Notes: generated from the sequence alone by a model not told the origin. A DNA stretch of 64,000 bases from Pseudomonadota bacterium (GCA_039024915.1 JBCCPK010000003.1:62001-126000), one strand, 5' to 3'; counted from the stretch's first letter, positions 36,238 through 44,868 are shown. Numbers and translations: made by a program.

Positions 36238-37572
36238 ATGGCACGTGTCGCAATTATCGGTTCCGGGATCGCCGGAAACGCCGCAGCGTGGGCGCTGCAC
36301 AGTTTCACAGACCACGAGGTCACCCTCTACGAGAAGCGGGAGCGAGCTGGCGGTCATTCCGCAACGGTCGATATCGACTATGACGGGACGCCGATCGCAG
36401 TCGATACCGGCTTCATCGTTTACAATGGCCGTAACTATCCCGACCTGACGGCCTTGTTCGACCATCTGGGCGTTGCCACCGAATGGAGCGACATGAGCCT
36501 GGGTATCTCGGTGGGCAACGGTGCCCTCGAATGGTCTGGTGACCGGCCCGCCGCCTTGTTCGCCCAAAAGCGAAACCTCGTTTCGCCACGCTTCATAGGC
36601 ATGCTCTTATCAGTCCTGCGCTTCAATAAACGCGCCCTGCGTGACCTTGAAAGCGGGCGTCTTGCCGGTCTTTCCTTGGGGGAGTACCTGGCAAAAGAAG
36701 GCTTCTCGCGCGCCTTCATTGAAGACTATCTGGTCCCCATGGGCGCTGCGATCTGGTCCACGCCGGATGCCGATGTGCTGCATTTTCCGGCGCAGAGCTT
36801 TGTGCGGTTCTTCGCCAACCATCGCCTGCTTGAAATTCGCCCACCCGAGTGGCGCACTGTGACTGGAGGCAGCCGCAACTACGTGGCCGTGCTGACCGAG
36901 CCGCTGGGCGATCGGGTGCTGCTCGGAAGGCCGGTCACACGTGTCGAACGGCAAGGCGAGCACGTCGTCGTCACAGATCAGAGCGGCGAAACAACAACGT
37001 TCGATTATGCGATAATGGCAAGCCACTCGGACCAGTCCCTTGGTATGCTGGCCGATGCAAGCGACGCCGAGGCGGGCATCTTGAGCGCTGTCCGCTACCG
37101 TCCAAATCATGTGTTTCTGCATCGAGACCCAGCGCTTATGCCCAATCGTCCTGCCATGTGGTCGGCTTGGAACTATATGGCGGACGCGCGAGGCGCGGAT
37201 GGGCGCACCGGCGTTTCGGTGTCCTATTGGATGAACAAACTACAGAACATCGATCATACGACGCCGCTGTTCATCTCCCTTAATCCATTCACTGCTCCGG
37301 ACCCGGACAAGGTTTTCTTCGAGACGCACTATGACCATCCGCAGTTCGACGCAGCTGCCCTTGCAGCTCAGGACCGCCTACCGGCCGTGCAGGGCAGTGG
37401 GCGGGTCTGGTTCGTTGGCGCATGGACGGGATACGGTTTCCATGAGGATGGTTTGCGGTCAGGCCTGGACGCGGCGGAAGCTCTAGGCGCAATCATCCCA
37501 TGGCGCCGCTCGACCGCGCTGCTGCCGGCCAATGATGACGATCTGCCAATGTTGCCGCAGGCCGCCGAGTAG
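36238..37572 (+). CDS. FAD-dependent amine-oxidase-like oxidoreductase
   Basis: The 444-residue protein begins with a dinucleotide-binding fold R-V-A-I-I-G-S-G-I-A-G-N-A-A-A-W-A-L, then E-K-R-E-R-A-G-G-H-S-A-T. It ends with the F-V-G-A-W-T-G-Y-G-F-H-E-D-G-L-R-S-G FAD motif. This is the amine-oxidase-like clade that travels with DUF1365 and CFA-type genes in many bacteria. In Rhodobacter sphaeroides genes from such a cluster belong to the sigma-E regulon, and a flavoprotein desaturase (UfaD) acts in furan fatty acid synthesis; whether this is its counterpart is inference. It starts at the ATG at 36238, or the TTG at 36205, close behind phrB, and its stop lies five bases before the DUF1365 ATG. 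Confidence 0.82.
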   Translation: MARVAIIGSGIAGNAAAWALHSFTDHEVTLYEKRERAGGHSATVDIDYDGTPIAVDTGFIVYNGRNYPDLTALFDHLGVATEWSDMSLGISVGNGALEWSGDRPAALFAQKRNLVSPRFIGMLLSVLRFNKRALRDLESGRLAGLSLGEYLAKEGFSRAFIEDYLVPMGAAIWSTPDADVLHFPAQSFVRFFANHRLLEIRPPEWRTVTGGSRNYVAVLTEPLGDRVLLGRPVTRVERQGEHVVVTDQSGETTTFDYAIMASHSDQSLGMLADASDAEAGILSAVRYRPNHVFLHRDPALMPNRPAMWSAWNYMADARGADGRTGVSVSYWMNKLQNIDHTTPLFISLNPFTAPDPDKVFFETHYDHPQFDAAALAAQDRLPAVQGSGRVWFVGAWTGYGFHEDGLRSGLDAAEALGAIIPWRRSTALLPANDDDLPMLPQAAE

Positions 37573-37576
37573 TCGG

Positions 37577-38569
37577 ATGTTGGACGCGCCGAACCCGCAG
37601 CATGGTCACGTGGATCTCGGCGAGCCGACAGTGGCTGCCGCACCGGGCCATGCCGCCCCCGGTCATGCAGCAGCAGAGGCCATGCCCCACGACTGGCGAA
37701 GGCTGCGCGCGCCTGATGCACCGCTGACGATCTATGCCGGCATGGTCATGCACCAGCGCATGCGCCCGAAGGCCCATAGGTTCAGCTATGGCGTGTACGC
37801 CGTCTTGATGGACCTCGACCAAGCAGACGCACTGGACCGTCTCAGCCCACTGTTTTCCCACAACCGGTGGAATGCGTTCTCTGTCCATGATCGTGACCAT
37901 GGCCCGGCAGATGGTTCACCTTTGCGGCCTTGGGCCGACGCACTGTTGGCCGAAGGGGGGCTGGAACGGCCAGCGACGCGGATCGTTCTGCTTTGCTACC
38001 CGCGCATCTTTGGCGCGGTGTTCAATCCGCTATCGGTCTACTACGCCTACGATGCCGACGATGCGCTCGTTGGCGTCATCTACGAGGTTCGCAACACCTT
38101 TGGCGAGCGACATAGCTATGTCGCGCGGGTCGAAGATGGGCAGTTGCGACCGTCCGGTTTGCGGCAAACCCGCAAGAAGCTGTTCTATGTCTCGCCGCTG
38201 ATGGACATGGACATGCGGTACCATTTCAATCTCAAGCCGCCGGGCGAGAGCATTACCATCCGCATCCTTGAGCACGACCCTGAGGGGCCGATTTTGGCCG
38301 CAAGCTTTCACGGCGACGCGGTGCCGGTCACGACCCGCACGTTGCTCAAACAGGCGATGCGCGTGCCACTGCAGACAGCCAAGGTCGTAGGTGCAATCCA
38401 CTACGAAGCATTGCGACTTTGGTTAAAGGGTATAAGGTTAAGGCATCGGCCGCCCGCCCCACCGCGTCACTCGGTACGCGATGGGGTCGTCGCGGCAACG
38501 GATCATCCCGAAGCGGATAGCGGTGATCCTTGCGGCGTTTTGGAAGGGCGGTTCGGCACAAGAGGCTGA
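37577..38569 (+). CDS. DUF1365 family protein
   Basis: The 330-residue protein matches DUF1365 (PF07103). It has I-Y-A-G-M-V-M-H-Q-R-M-R-P-K-A-H-R-F-S-Y near 57-76, P-R-I-F-G-A-V-F-N-P-L-S-V-Y-Y, the N-T-F-G-E-R-H-S-Y segment, and K-K-L-F-Y-V-S-P-L-M-D-M-D-M-R-Y-H-F. The biochemical role of the family is not settled; members sit between an FAD oxidoreductase and a CFA-type methyltransferase in lipid-modification clusters. I use the ATG at 37577, just past the previous stop; an earlier start would overlap it. The C-terminal 35 residues are polar and not conserved. The frame closes 41 bases before cfa begins. Confidence 0.88.
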   Translation: MLDAPNPQHGHVDLGEPTVAAAPGHAAPGHAAAEAMPHDWRRLRAPDAPLTIYAGMVMHQRMRPKAHRFSYGVYAVLMDLDQADALDRLSPLFSHNRWNAFSVHDRDHGPADGSPLRPWADALLAEGGLERPATRIVLLCYPRIFGAVFNPLSVYYAYDADDALVGVIYEVRNTFGERHSYVARVEDGQLRPSGLRQTRKKLFYVSPLMDMDMRYHFNLKPPGESITIRILEHDPEGPILAASFHGDAVPVTTRTLLKQAMRVPLQTAKVVGAIHYEALRLWLKGIRLRHRPPAPPRHSVRDGVVAATDHPEADSGDPCGVLEGRFGTRG

Positions 38570-38610
38570 CTGAAACAGCCCGCCTGAACGGATTGCAGGA
38601 GGAGTGCGCC

Positions 38611-39897
38611 ATGAGCGATCTAACCATCGAAAGTGCTTTGAAAGATGGACGGGGCAGGTCCTTTTCGCTGGGTGAATACACGCACCTGACGAAAGAGAAT
38701 TTTTCTGACCTGACGGCGAACCTGCCGCGTGCGGTGCGCCGGGTTCTCGGCTTTGTTATCGGGCTGGAGCACGGTACACTTGCCATCACATTGCCCGGCG
38801 GCGAACGCTTTCGCATCGAAGGGCGGCAAGATGGGCCGGTTGCCGATCTCGAGATCCGTAGCTACGCCTTTTTGGCAGCGGTGGTGCGCCACGGGGATAT
38901 CGGTGTTGCGGAGAGCTTTTTCGAAGGTCACTGGACCTCGACCGATGTGACCAACTTTCTAGAGCTGTTCTGTTACAATGAGCAGATCATCCACGAGCGC
39001 ATCGACAGCAATCCAATTGCGCGGACGATCATGCGGATCAAGCATTGGCTGCATCGGAATACAAAGCGGCAGGCGAAGCGCAACATCTCGGCGCATTATG
39101 ATCTCGGCAACGGCTTTTACGAAGCCTGGCTCGACCCCTCGATGACCTATTCATCGGCCCTGTTCGAAGACGGTGCGAACGATCTGGAGACAGCACAGCG
39201 CGCCAAGTACGCCGCACTTGCCGATGCAACCGGCGTACAGCCGGGTGATCATGTTCTGGAGATTGGGTGCGGTTGGGGCGGCTTTGCCGAATATCTCGCG
39301 GGCAGCCGTGGGGCCTACGTGACGGGTCTGACGATCAGCCAGCAGCAGTTTGAGTATGCGACCGCGCGCATGCAGCGGCATGGGCTATCGGATCAGGTCG
39401 ACATCAAGTTGCAAGACTATCGTGACGAGCGCGGACTGTACGACCGGATCGTCTCTGTCGAAATGTTTGAAGCGGTGGGTGAGCGGTACTGGCCAGTTTA
39501 CTATCAGACCTTGAAGCAGCACCTCAAACCAGGTGGCAAGGCTGGGCTGCAAATCATCACCATTCAAGACCGCTTTTTTGAGCATTATCGTAAGGCAACC
39601 GATTTCATCCAGCAGTACATTTTCCCTGGCGGCATGTTGCCGACGCCAACACACCTTGAAAGCCTGGGAGCCGATTGCGGACTGCAGCTGACGGAAAGCC
39701 GCGGTTTCGGTCGGGACTACGCTAAGACATTGGCGATGTGGCGCGAGACATTCCTGTCAAAGTGGGACGAGATCGCACCGATGGGCTTTGACGAACGCTT
39801 CAAGCATATGTGGCTGTATTACCTGCATTATTGCGAGGCAGGGTTCAGCGCCGGCAACATTGATGTGCGCCAGGTGGTCTACGCCCACAAGCCGTAG
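38611..39897 (+). CDS. Cyclopropane-fatty-acyl-phospholipid synthase family methyltransferase
   Basis: These enzymes methylate or cyclopropanate unsaturated acyl chains of phospholipids using S-adenosylmethionine. The 428-residue protein has an N-terminal lipid-binding domain. The SAM domain follows with I-S-A-H-Y-D-L-G-N-G-F-Y-E-A-W-L-D-P-S-M-T-Y-S, V-L-E-I-G-C-G-W-G-G-F-A-E-Y, G-L-T-I-S-Q-Q-Q and S-V-E-M-F-E-A-V-G. The ATG at 38611 has a strong AGGAGG site. Because it shares an operon with the FAD oxidoreductase and DUF1365, it may make a branched or furan-fatty-acid precursor (UfaM-like) rather than a plain cyclopropane; that is inference. It ends 15 bases before the convergent SDR gene. 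Confidence 0.92.
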   Translation: MSDLTIESALKDGRGRSFSLGEYTHLTKENFSDLTANLPRAVRRVLGFVIGLEHGTLAITLPGGERFRIEGRQDGPVADLEIRSYAFLAAVVRHGDIGVAESFFEGHWTSTDVTNFLELFCYNEQIIHERIDSNPIARTIMRIKHWLHRNTKRQAKRNISAHYDLGNGFYEAWLDPSMTYSSALFEDGANDLETAQRAKYAALADATGVQPGDHVLEIGCGWGGFAEYLAGSRGAYVTGLTISQQQFEYATARMQRHGLSDQVDIKLQDYRDERGLYDRIVSVEMFEAVGERYWPVYYQTLKQHLKPGGKAGLQIITIQDRFFEHYRKATDFIQQYIFPGGMLPTPTHLESLGADCGLQLTESRGFGRDYAKTLAMWRETFLSKWDEIAPMGFDERFKHMWLYYLHYCEAGFSAGNIDVRQVVYAHKP

Positions 39898-39912
39898 GCA
39901 CCGGCTTGCCGT

Positions 39913-40710
39913 TCATCCATCGCTGCTCTTGCCACCCTCGAGCGGCTTGTCCTTCCAACCGGTGGTTCGTGACAGGATCCAATGGGACACGTCGTAGGGC
40001 AAAAGACGCAGCAGCTTCAATTGATATGTAAAGCGCTTGGGGAACGTAATCTCAAAGCGCTTGCTTTCGATCCCGTCCGCCATGCGCCGGGCGGCGTCGT
40101 CGACCTGCAGCAGGAAGGGCATCTCGAAAGGATTATCAGCCGTCGCGGGCGTATCGACGAAGCCGGGGTTCACGACCTGGACGGTGATGCCCAGCCGGTC
40201 GGTATCGAACCGCAAACCTTCAGCGAAATTGATCATCCCTGCCTTGGTCGCTCCGTAGGCGGCCGACGTTGGCAGCCCGACATAGCCCGTGACCGATGCA
40301 ACCATGGTGATCTGCCCACGCCTTCTGGGCTTCATCACCTCAATAAGCGGGACGACGCAGTTCGCAGTTCCCTTGAGGTTCACATCGAAGGTTTTGTGGA
40401 TCGCATCAAGCGGTGGTGCGGTGCCATCCACCGGGATGTATATACCGGCGTTGAGGACAGCGATATCGATCCCGCCATGCTGCTCCATCTCACCGACAAT
40501 GGCCGCCATCCGAGGCGCGTCGCTGACATCGCCAGCCGCGAGATAGACTTCTGAGCCAGAGGTATCGCTTTCGATTTCGGCTTTGAGTTCGGCGAGCTTC
40601 TCTTCACTGCGGGCCGTAAGTGCAAGGCGATAGCCGCGCCGTGCCATTTCAAGCGCCAACGCATATCCCAAGCCCGAACTCGCCCCAGTAACCCAAACCA
40701 ATTTCGCCAT
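39913..40710 (-). CDS. Short-chain dehydrogenase/reductase
   Basis: The 265-residue protein is a classical SDR. The cofactor motif V-T-G-A-S-S-G-L-G-Y sits at residues 7-16, N-A-G-I near 80-90, the catalytic Ser in M-V-A-S-V-T-G-Y, and Y-G-A-T-K-A-G with the catalytic Tyr and Lys. The V-N-P-G-F-V-D-T-P loop follows. The C-terminus has a basic, Trp-containing segment suggesting membrane association. An Ala and Arg at the end of the second strand (L-T-A-R-S) point to NADP. The ATG at 40710 is preferred. It lies 109 bases after the ChrR-like gene, probably in one transcript, and faces the CFA operon. SDR genes occur in ChrR-linked stress clusters. Confidence 0.88.
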   Translation of the reverse strand: MAKLVWVTGASSGLGYALALEMARRGYRLALTARSEEKLAELKAEIESDTSGSEVYLAAGDVSDAPRMAAIVGEMEQHGGIDIAVLNAGIYIPVDGTAPPLDAIHKTFDVNLKGTANCVVPLIEVMKPRRRGQITMVASVTGYVGLPTSAAYGATKAGMINFAEGLRFDTDRLGITVQVVNPGFVDTPATADNPFEMPFLLQVDDAARRMADGIESKRFEITFPKRFTYQLKLLRLLPYDVSHWILSRTTGWKDKPLEGGKSSDG

Positions 40711-40818
40711 GAATCTACAGCTTCCTGACAACATCCACCGCACACGCTACGCGCTGGCCGACGTTCGGGTTCAGTTCCGATGGAAAGAAAGTGCGACGAA
40801 CCGCAGGTCTTGTTCGAC

Positions 40819-41601
40819 CTAACGGCGTAATCCGTTGACGAACCGGCCAAAGGGCCCAGTCAATTCGACAGGCGCGTCCACCACCGCGAAGCAGATGCAA
40901 ACTTCGCCTTCGTCCGCTACAGGACGGTGGTTCACCGCATCATCAGCATAGGCAATGTCGCCAACGCCATAGTGACCGGTGCCGTCCGAAAAACCACCTT
41001 GCAGGACAACGGTGATTTCCGAACCATGGTGCGTATGGACCGGCACCGATTTGCCCCCATCGATACGCAGCAAGCTGACCTCAGCACCATCAACGTCCGG
41101 CAGACGATGCTCTGCAATGCCTGGCATCACCCGCTTCCACGGAACATCAGCCACTGACATGCCGATGAACATCTCAATAGACACCGAGCGGTGCGCCTCA
41201 ATAGAGGCCGCGCCATTTTCGGCACCATCGATGGACGCGAAGATGTCTGAAAGGGCAGCGTCAGCGTCATCAAACGCAACCGGTTCAATCGATGACAAGC
41301 CGCGCCCGTACTCGATATCGTCGTCACGCAAGGCATCGCCAACCTGATCGAGTGTGCGGATCCAGCGGTCACTTTTTCCGGTCAACTCGAGATGGGCTTC
41401 AACGGCGACGCTTACAGGGCGCGAAAGGGCCCCGATCGCATACTCGGCTAGCAGTCCCGAAACCATGTCAACTTGGCGAGTGGCAAGAACGTTCAAAGCA
41501 TACAATCCAATTTCAGTGTCAGTCGAAGCGCCAAATGCGAAGCAGCGCCTAAATATCCATGGTCGCCCAATACCCTCGCGGCAAAGATTGACCAAAATCA
41601 C
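40819..41601 (-). CDS. ChrR-like cupin anti-sigma homologue with degraded N-terminal zinc site
   Basis: ChrR holds sigma-E inactive until singlet oxygen appears. The C-terminal cupin domain keeps all ligands at the right spacing: His189, His191, Glu195 and His225. The N-terminal anti-sigma domain aligns well (L-L-A-E-Y-A-I-G-A-L-S, then A-H-L-E-L), but the two cysteines after the conserved His70 are Thr74 and Ser77, and the first His is not evident either. Zinc binding there is probably lost. The frame opens with GTG at 41601, yet homology begins only near residue 46, so a TTG or ATG at 41466-41505 may be the true start. No ECF sigma gene adjoins it. The SDR gene follows on the same strand. 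Confidence 0.82.
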   Translation of the reverse strand: MILVNLCREGIGRPWIFRRCFAFGASTDTEIGLYALNVLATRQVDMVSGLLAEYAIGALSRPVSVAVEAHLELTGKSDRWIRTLDQVGDALRDDDIEYGRGLSSIEPVAFDDADAALSDIFASIDGAENGAASIEAHRSVSIEMFIGMSVADVPWKRVMPGIAEHRLPDVDGAEVSLLRIDGGKSVPVHTHHGSEITVVLQGGFSDGTGHYGVGDIAYADDAVNHRPVADEGEVCICFAVVDAPVELTGPFGRFVNGLRR

Positions 41602-41923
41602 GGAGAGCCATCCGTATGATTCAAACCGTTTCGAATAAGCTCAACGTACCGGTCTTTACGGAACAGGAACTAAGCGGATCACCCTTTCATTGCGAATCTG
41701 GTGAACGTGTTTCGCGTCCGCATCATCGGCAGCAAAGTGCCACGAACACCACAACGATAACAGCCGTCGAATGCGCGCAATCAAATCGGTTTCTCGCCGC
41801 GAGGGAAAGAACGTACCATCCCGGACATCGCGTGACATTTCTTGATCCGTTATCACGCTCTTGATCGATCAGGCCCACTGGCGTACGCCAGCGCTCCACC
41901 CAGGGTCATGAACCCCTACGTGC
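41602..41923. other. divergent intergenic region between the ChrR-like gene and alaX
   Basis: These 322 bases sit where a ChrR gene usually has its partner ECF sigma gene. I checked the minus-strand frames and found only short, non-homologous peptides, so no sigma gene or recognisable remnant is here. The stretch does contain a candidate ECF-type promoter for the ChrR-like gene, annotated separately. Confidence 0.55.
41653..41681 (-). promoter_or_regulatory. candidate sigma-E-type promoter for the ChrR-like/SDR transcript
   Basis: On the minus strand TGATCC (41681-41676) is followed after exactly 17 bases by TAAAGA (41658-41653). This closely resembles the TGATCC / TAAGA-type promoters described for the Rhodobacter sigma-E (ChrR-controlled) regulon. 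It points at the ChrR-like gene, whose reading frame opens about 50 bases downstream, and so would allow feedback by a sigma factor encoded elsewhere. Confidence 0.5.
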
Positions 41924-42673
41924 TTGAGGGCCGATTTGGACGCTGCATATCTCGCCGATCCCTATCTTCGTACCGCCGAAACGCAGGTCGCGGGGCCTCA
42001 TGCCGATGGGGTCCTGGTGGCGCGAACAATTTTCTACCCGCAAGGGGGTGGCCAGCCTGGCGATCGTGGCACTGTGGAATTGTCCGATGGCACCATGATC
42101 GAGGTGTACACCACCCGATATGGCCCGGAACGCCAAACCGCTCTGCTTGTCTGCCGCCAGGATGACGATGCGCTGCCACCGGCATTGACGTCCTTGACGA
42201 CCGGCACGAAGATTGTCGGCCACATAGACTGGCCCCAACGTTACACATACATGCGTGTGCACACCGCACTGCACTTGCTGTCAGTCGTCCTTCCATTCCC
42301 CGTCACCGGAGGGCAGATCGGGGATGGCGAGGGTCGCCTCGACTTCAACATCGACGACGCTTCGCTCGATAAAACAGCGCTCAGCGAACAGCTTCAAGCT
42401 GTTGTCGATGCCGATCACCCGGTGACGCAGCGTTGGATCAGCGACGCTGAGCTCGATGCTAACCCTGGGCTTGTGAAGACAATGAGCGTTCAGCCGCCGC
42501 GCGGTTCGGGCAAGGTGCGACTTGTTCAGATCGGCGATATCGATTTGCAGCCTTGCGGCGGCACCCATGTGGCCTCGACCGCTGAAATCAGAACGGTCAT
42601 CGTGAGCAAAATCGAAAACAAAGGTCGCCAGAACCGGCGTGTACGCATCAAGCTGCTTGATGACGACGCTTAG
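41924..42673 (+). CDS. alaX: Alanyl-tRNA editing protein (AlaX type)
   Basis: AlaX proteins are free-standing editing domains that hydrolyse Ser- or Gly-tRNA-Ala. The 249-residue product has an N-terminal part like the C-Ala/second domain of AlaRS (F-Y-P-Q-G-G-G-Q-P-G-D-R-G) and the zinc-binding editing core: H-T-A-L-H-L-L with two His near 109-113, and C-G-G-T-H with Cys and His near 207-211. This is the AlaX-II layout. The frame starts at TTG 41924 or TTG 41936; an ATG nearby is in another frame. It lies 24 bases before the sulfurtransferase gene, likely the same transcript. Confidence 0.87.
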   Translation: MRADLDAAYLADPYLRTAETQVAGPHADGVLVARTIFYPQGGGQPGDRGTVELSDGTMIEVYTTRYGPERQTALLVCRQDDDALPPALTSLTTGTKIVGHIDWPQRYTYMRVHTALHLLSVVLPFPVTGGQIGDGEGRLDFNIDDASLDKTALSEQLQAVVDADHPVTQRWISDAELDANPGLVKTMSVQPPRGSGKVRLVQIGDIDLQPCGGTHVASTAEIRTVIVSKIENKGRQNRRVRIKLLDDDA

Positions 42674-42697
42674 TTTCGAGGCCTGAAGGGGGAACCT

Positions 42698-43567
42698 ATG
42701 CAGCGTGATGACGTCTTTGTCAGTCCACAATGGCTCCTTGAGCGGGCAGACCATCCCGATGTGATCGCCGTGGACGCGAGTTGGTACCTGCCGACGATGA
42801 CGCGCGAGGGTCAGCCGCGAGATGCGCGTATGGAGTATGAGGCAGGGCATATTGGCGGCGCGGTCTTCTTCGATCTCGACGCCATCTCGGACCAAAAGTC
42901 CGATCTGCCCCATATGATGCCGGACCCGGTCACGTTTGCTTCGGCCATGCGGCGTCTTGGTCTCTCTAACGCCCACACGCTCGTTGTTTATGACGGTCTG
43001 GGCCTGTTTTCCGCTCCGCGCGCCTGGTGGATGCTACGCTCGTTCGGTGCCAAACGTGTCTACTTGCTCGATGGCGGCTTGCCGGCATGGATCGAAGCTG
43101 GCTACCCGCTATCCGACCAACCGGTGCGTCGCCAGCCGTCGCACTTCGTTGCGCAATTCGACAGTTCGTCGGTCGCGCATTCGGCAGATGTGCTCAAAGC
43201 GGTGCAAGGCAATGACGCGGCTATCATTGACGCTCGTCCAAGGGCGCGCTTCGAAGGCGCAGAACCGGAGCCCAGACCGGGCTTGCGCGCCGGACACATC
43301 GCTGGCTCGCAGTCCCTGCCCTTCACTGGCGTCCAACAAGACGGCCGGATGCTTCCAACCGAAGCCCTGGAGAGCCTATTCAAGGATGCCAAGATCGATA
43401 CCGACCAGCCGATCATCACAAGCTGCGGTTCCGGTGTCTCAGCCGTAACGCTCGGGCTGGCCCTTTCCCTGGCCGGAGCACAGGATGTGCGTATTTATGA
43501 TGGGTCCTGGGCGGAATGGGGCGCAGACCCCGACCTGCCTATCGGCAAGGGTCCGCAGACGTCGTAA
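42698..43567 (+). CDS. sseA: 3-Mercaptopyruvate sulfurtransferase
   Basis: SseA transfers sulfur from 3-mercaptopyruvate to thiols or cyanide. The 289-residue protein has two rhodanese domains. The first carries the inactive D-A-S-W-Y-L-P and H-I-x-G-A-V-F-F-D-L-D segments. The second carries the active-site loop C-G-S-G-V-S-A-V-T near 243-251, the Gly-Ser-Gly-Val pattern that favours mercaptopyruvate over thiosulfate. D-A-R-P-R-A-R-F and G-H-I-A-G-S-Q-S-L-P-F also match. The ATG at 42698 follows AAGGGGGAA. It lies directly after alaX. Confidence 0.94.
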   Translation: MQRDDVFVSPQWLLERADHPDVIAVDASWYLPTMTREGQPRDARMEYEAGHIGGAVFFDLDAISDQKSDLPHMMPDPVTFASAMRRLGLSNAHTLVVYDGLGLFSAPRAWWMLRSFGAKRVYLLDGGLPAWIEAGYPLSDQPVRRQPSHFVAQFDSSSVAHSADVLKAVQGNDAAIIDARPRARFEGAEPEPRPGLRAGHIAGSQSLPFTGVQQDGRMLPTEALESLFKDAKIDTDQPIITSCGSGVSAVTLGLALSLAGAQDVRIYDGSWAEWGADPDLPIGKGPQTS

Positions 43568-43608
43568 CCCCGCCAGGGTGCCTGTCGAACCGGCCGTAAC
43601 ACAATAGG

Positions 43609-44691
43609 TCAACGGATCGGCGGGGCATAAAGAATACCCCCATCAGACCAGAGCGCGTTTAGGCCGCGACCGATACCCAAAGGCGAGTCTTCGCCGATCG
43701 TCCGATCGAACACTTCGCCATAATTGCCGACTTGCGCGATCACCTGGTAGGCCCAGTCTGTGCGAAGCCCAAGAAACTCGCCGAAGTTGCCGGCGCCTCC
43801 GACGAGCCGCGCAATCGCAGGCGATGTTGTATCGCGAAAACTGTCCACGTTCTGGCTGGTCAGACCCAGTTCTTCGGCATTGATCATGGCGAACAGTACC
43901 CATCGGGCGGCATCAAACCAGCGTACGTCATCGTCGCGAACGGCCGGGCTGAGCGGCTCTTTCGAGATGACTTCGGGCAGGACGATATGCGCCGATGGGT
44001 CTGCGAGGTTGAGCCGCTGGGCATACAGCCCGGATGTATCATGGGCGTACGCATCGCAAGCGCCCGCATCGTAGGCCGACACAACATCTGCGACATTCTC
44101 AAATGTGACGAGCTCAATGTCGATTGAGTGCGATGCGAAGAAGTCTGTCACATTGAGCACAGTAGTCGTGCCAGCGTTGACGCAGATTTTAGCATCCGCC
44201 AGTTCGAGCGCGGAGGTCAGCCCCAGGGACTGAGGCACCATGAAGGCCTGACCGTCGAAATAGTTGACACCGATAAAGCTGATACCAAGTCCGGCCTCGC
44301 GCGCCATCGTCCACGTCGAGTTGCGGGACAGAACATCGATCTCACCTTCGATGAGCGCGTCAAAACGGGCCTGGGCGGCCAGCGGTGTAAACTCGACCGC
44401 CTGGGCATCCCCCAGCACAGCCGCCGCAATGGCGCGGCAGTAATCAACATCGAATCCGCGCCATTCGCCCGCCTCATCGATGCTGGAAAAGCCTGGCTGA
44501 CCTTGCGACACCCCGCACTGAAGGAAGCCACGCGCCAGCACGTCATCGAGCGTTGACGTCCCTTCATTCGCCAGAGCAGCCGGCGCAGCCATCGTCATTG
44601 CAAGACCGAAAACGCACAGGGCAATGAGCCCCGTTTTGGCTGTTTGGCGCGGATGGGCAAGTCCTTGGGGAACGACTGTCTGTTGGGTCAT
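43609..44691 (-). CDS. Periplasmic amino-acid-binding protein (AapJ/BztA-like)
   Basis: The 360-residue protein has a signal peptide (about 18-41, ending A-A-L-A) and then a type 2 periplasmic binding fold. It shows V-L-A-R-G-F-L-Q-C-G-V-S-Q-G-Q-P-G-F-S, G-F-D-V-D-Y-C-R-A-I-A-A-A, L-S-R-N-S-T-W-T-M-A-R-E, and a late G-L-x-T-D-W-A-Y-Q-V-I. These segments match the general L-amino-acid / Glu-Asp-Gln-Asn binding proteins AapJ and BztA. Those are normally followed by permease and ATPase genes (aapQMP), but here the neighbours are sseA and metC, so it is an orphan binding protein or works with a distant transporter. It diverges from metC. Confidence 0.88.
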   Translation of the reverse strand: MTQQTVVPQGLAHPRQTAKTGLIALCVFGLAMTMAAPAALANEGTSTLDDVLARGFLQCGVSQGQPGFSSIDEAGEWRGFDVDYCRAIAAAVLGDAQAVEFTPLAAQARFDALIEGEIDVLSRNSTWTMAREAGLGISFIGVNYFDGQAFMVPQSLGLTSALELADAKICVNAGTTTVLNVTDFFASHSIDIELVTFENVADVVSAYDAGACDAYAHDTSGLYAQRLNLADPSAHIVLPEVISKEPLSPAVRDDDVRWFDAARWVLFAMINAEELGLTSQNVDSFRDTTSPAIARLVGGAGNFGEFLGLRTDWAYQVIAQVGNYGEVFDRTIGEDSPLGIGRGLNALWSDGGILYAPPIR

Positions 44692-44868
44692 CTACCGGTT
44701 CAATGTTCACGTTGGCTGGTCTTCGGGTTTTCAATGGCGCCACAAGGCTGTTCGCTCGAGCCGTGACGTCCGGTTTGACGCACCATAGCACGAAGAACTT
44801 TCCCAAAGCTTCCGCATGCGCTAGGCGAAATGAGGGCCGCAAAGCGGTGAACTGAAGGCTTTCGACGC

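Noticed and set aside
38523-38556. TGATCC upstream of the CFA-type gene as another ECF promoter
   Set aside because: No TAAGA- or CGTA-like -10 follows at the right distance, and the site lies inside the end of the DUF1365 gene.
41602-41923. Possible remnant of an ECF sigma gene beside the ChrR-like gene
   Set aside because: The stretch is too short and no sigma region 2 or 4 sequence appears in any minus-strand frame.
41842-42165. Plus-strand ATG frame overlapping the 5' end of alaX
   Set aside because: The frame with AlaX homology starts at a TTG; the ATG frame has no recognisable protein and is interrupted early.
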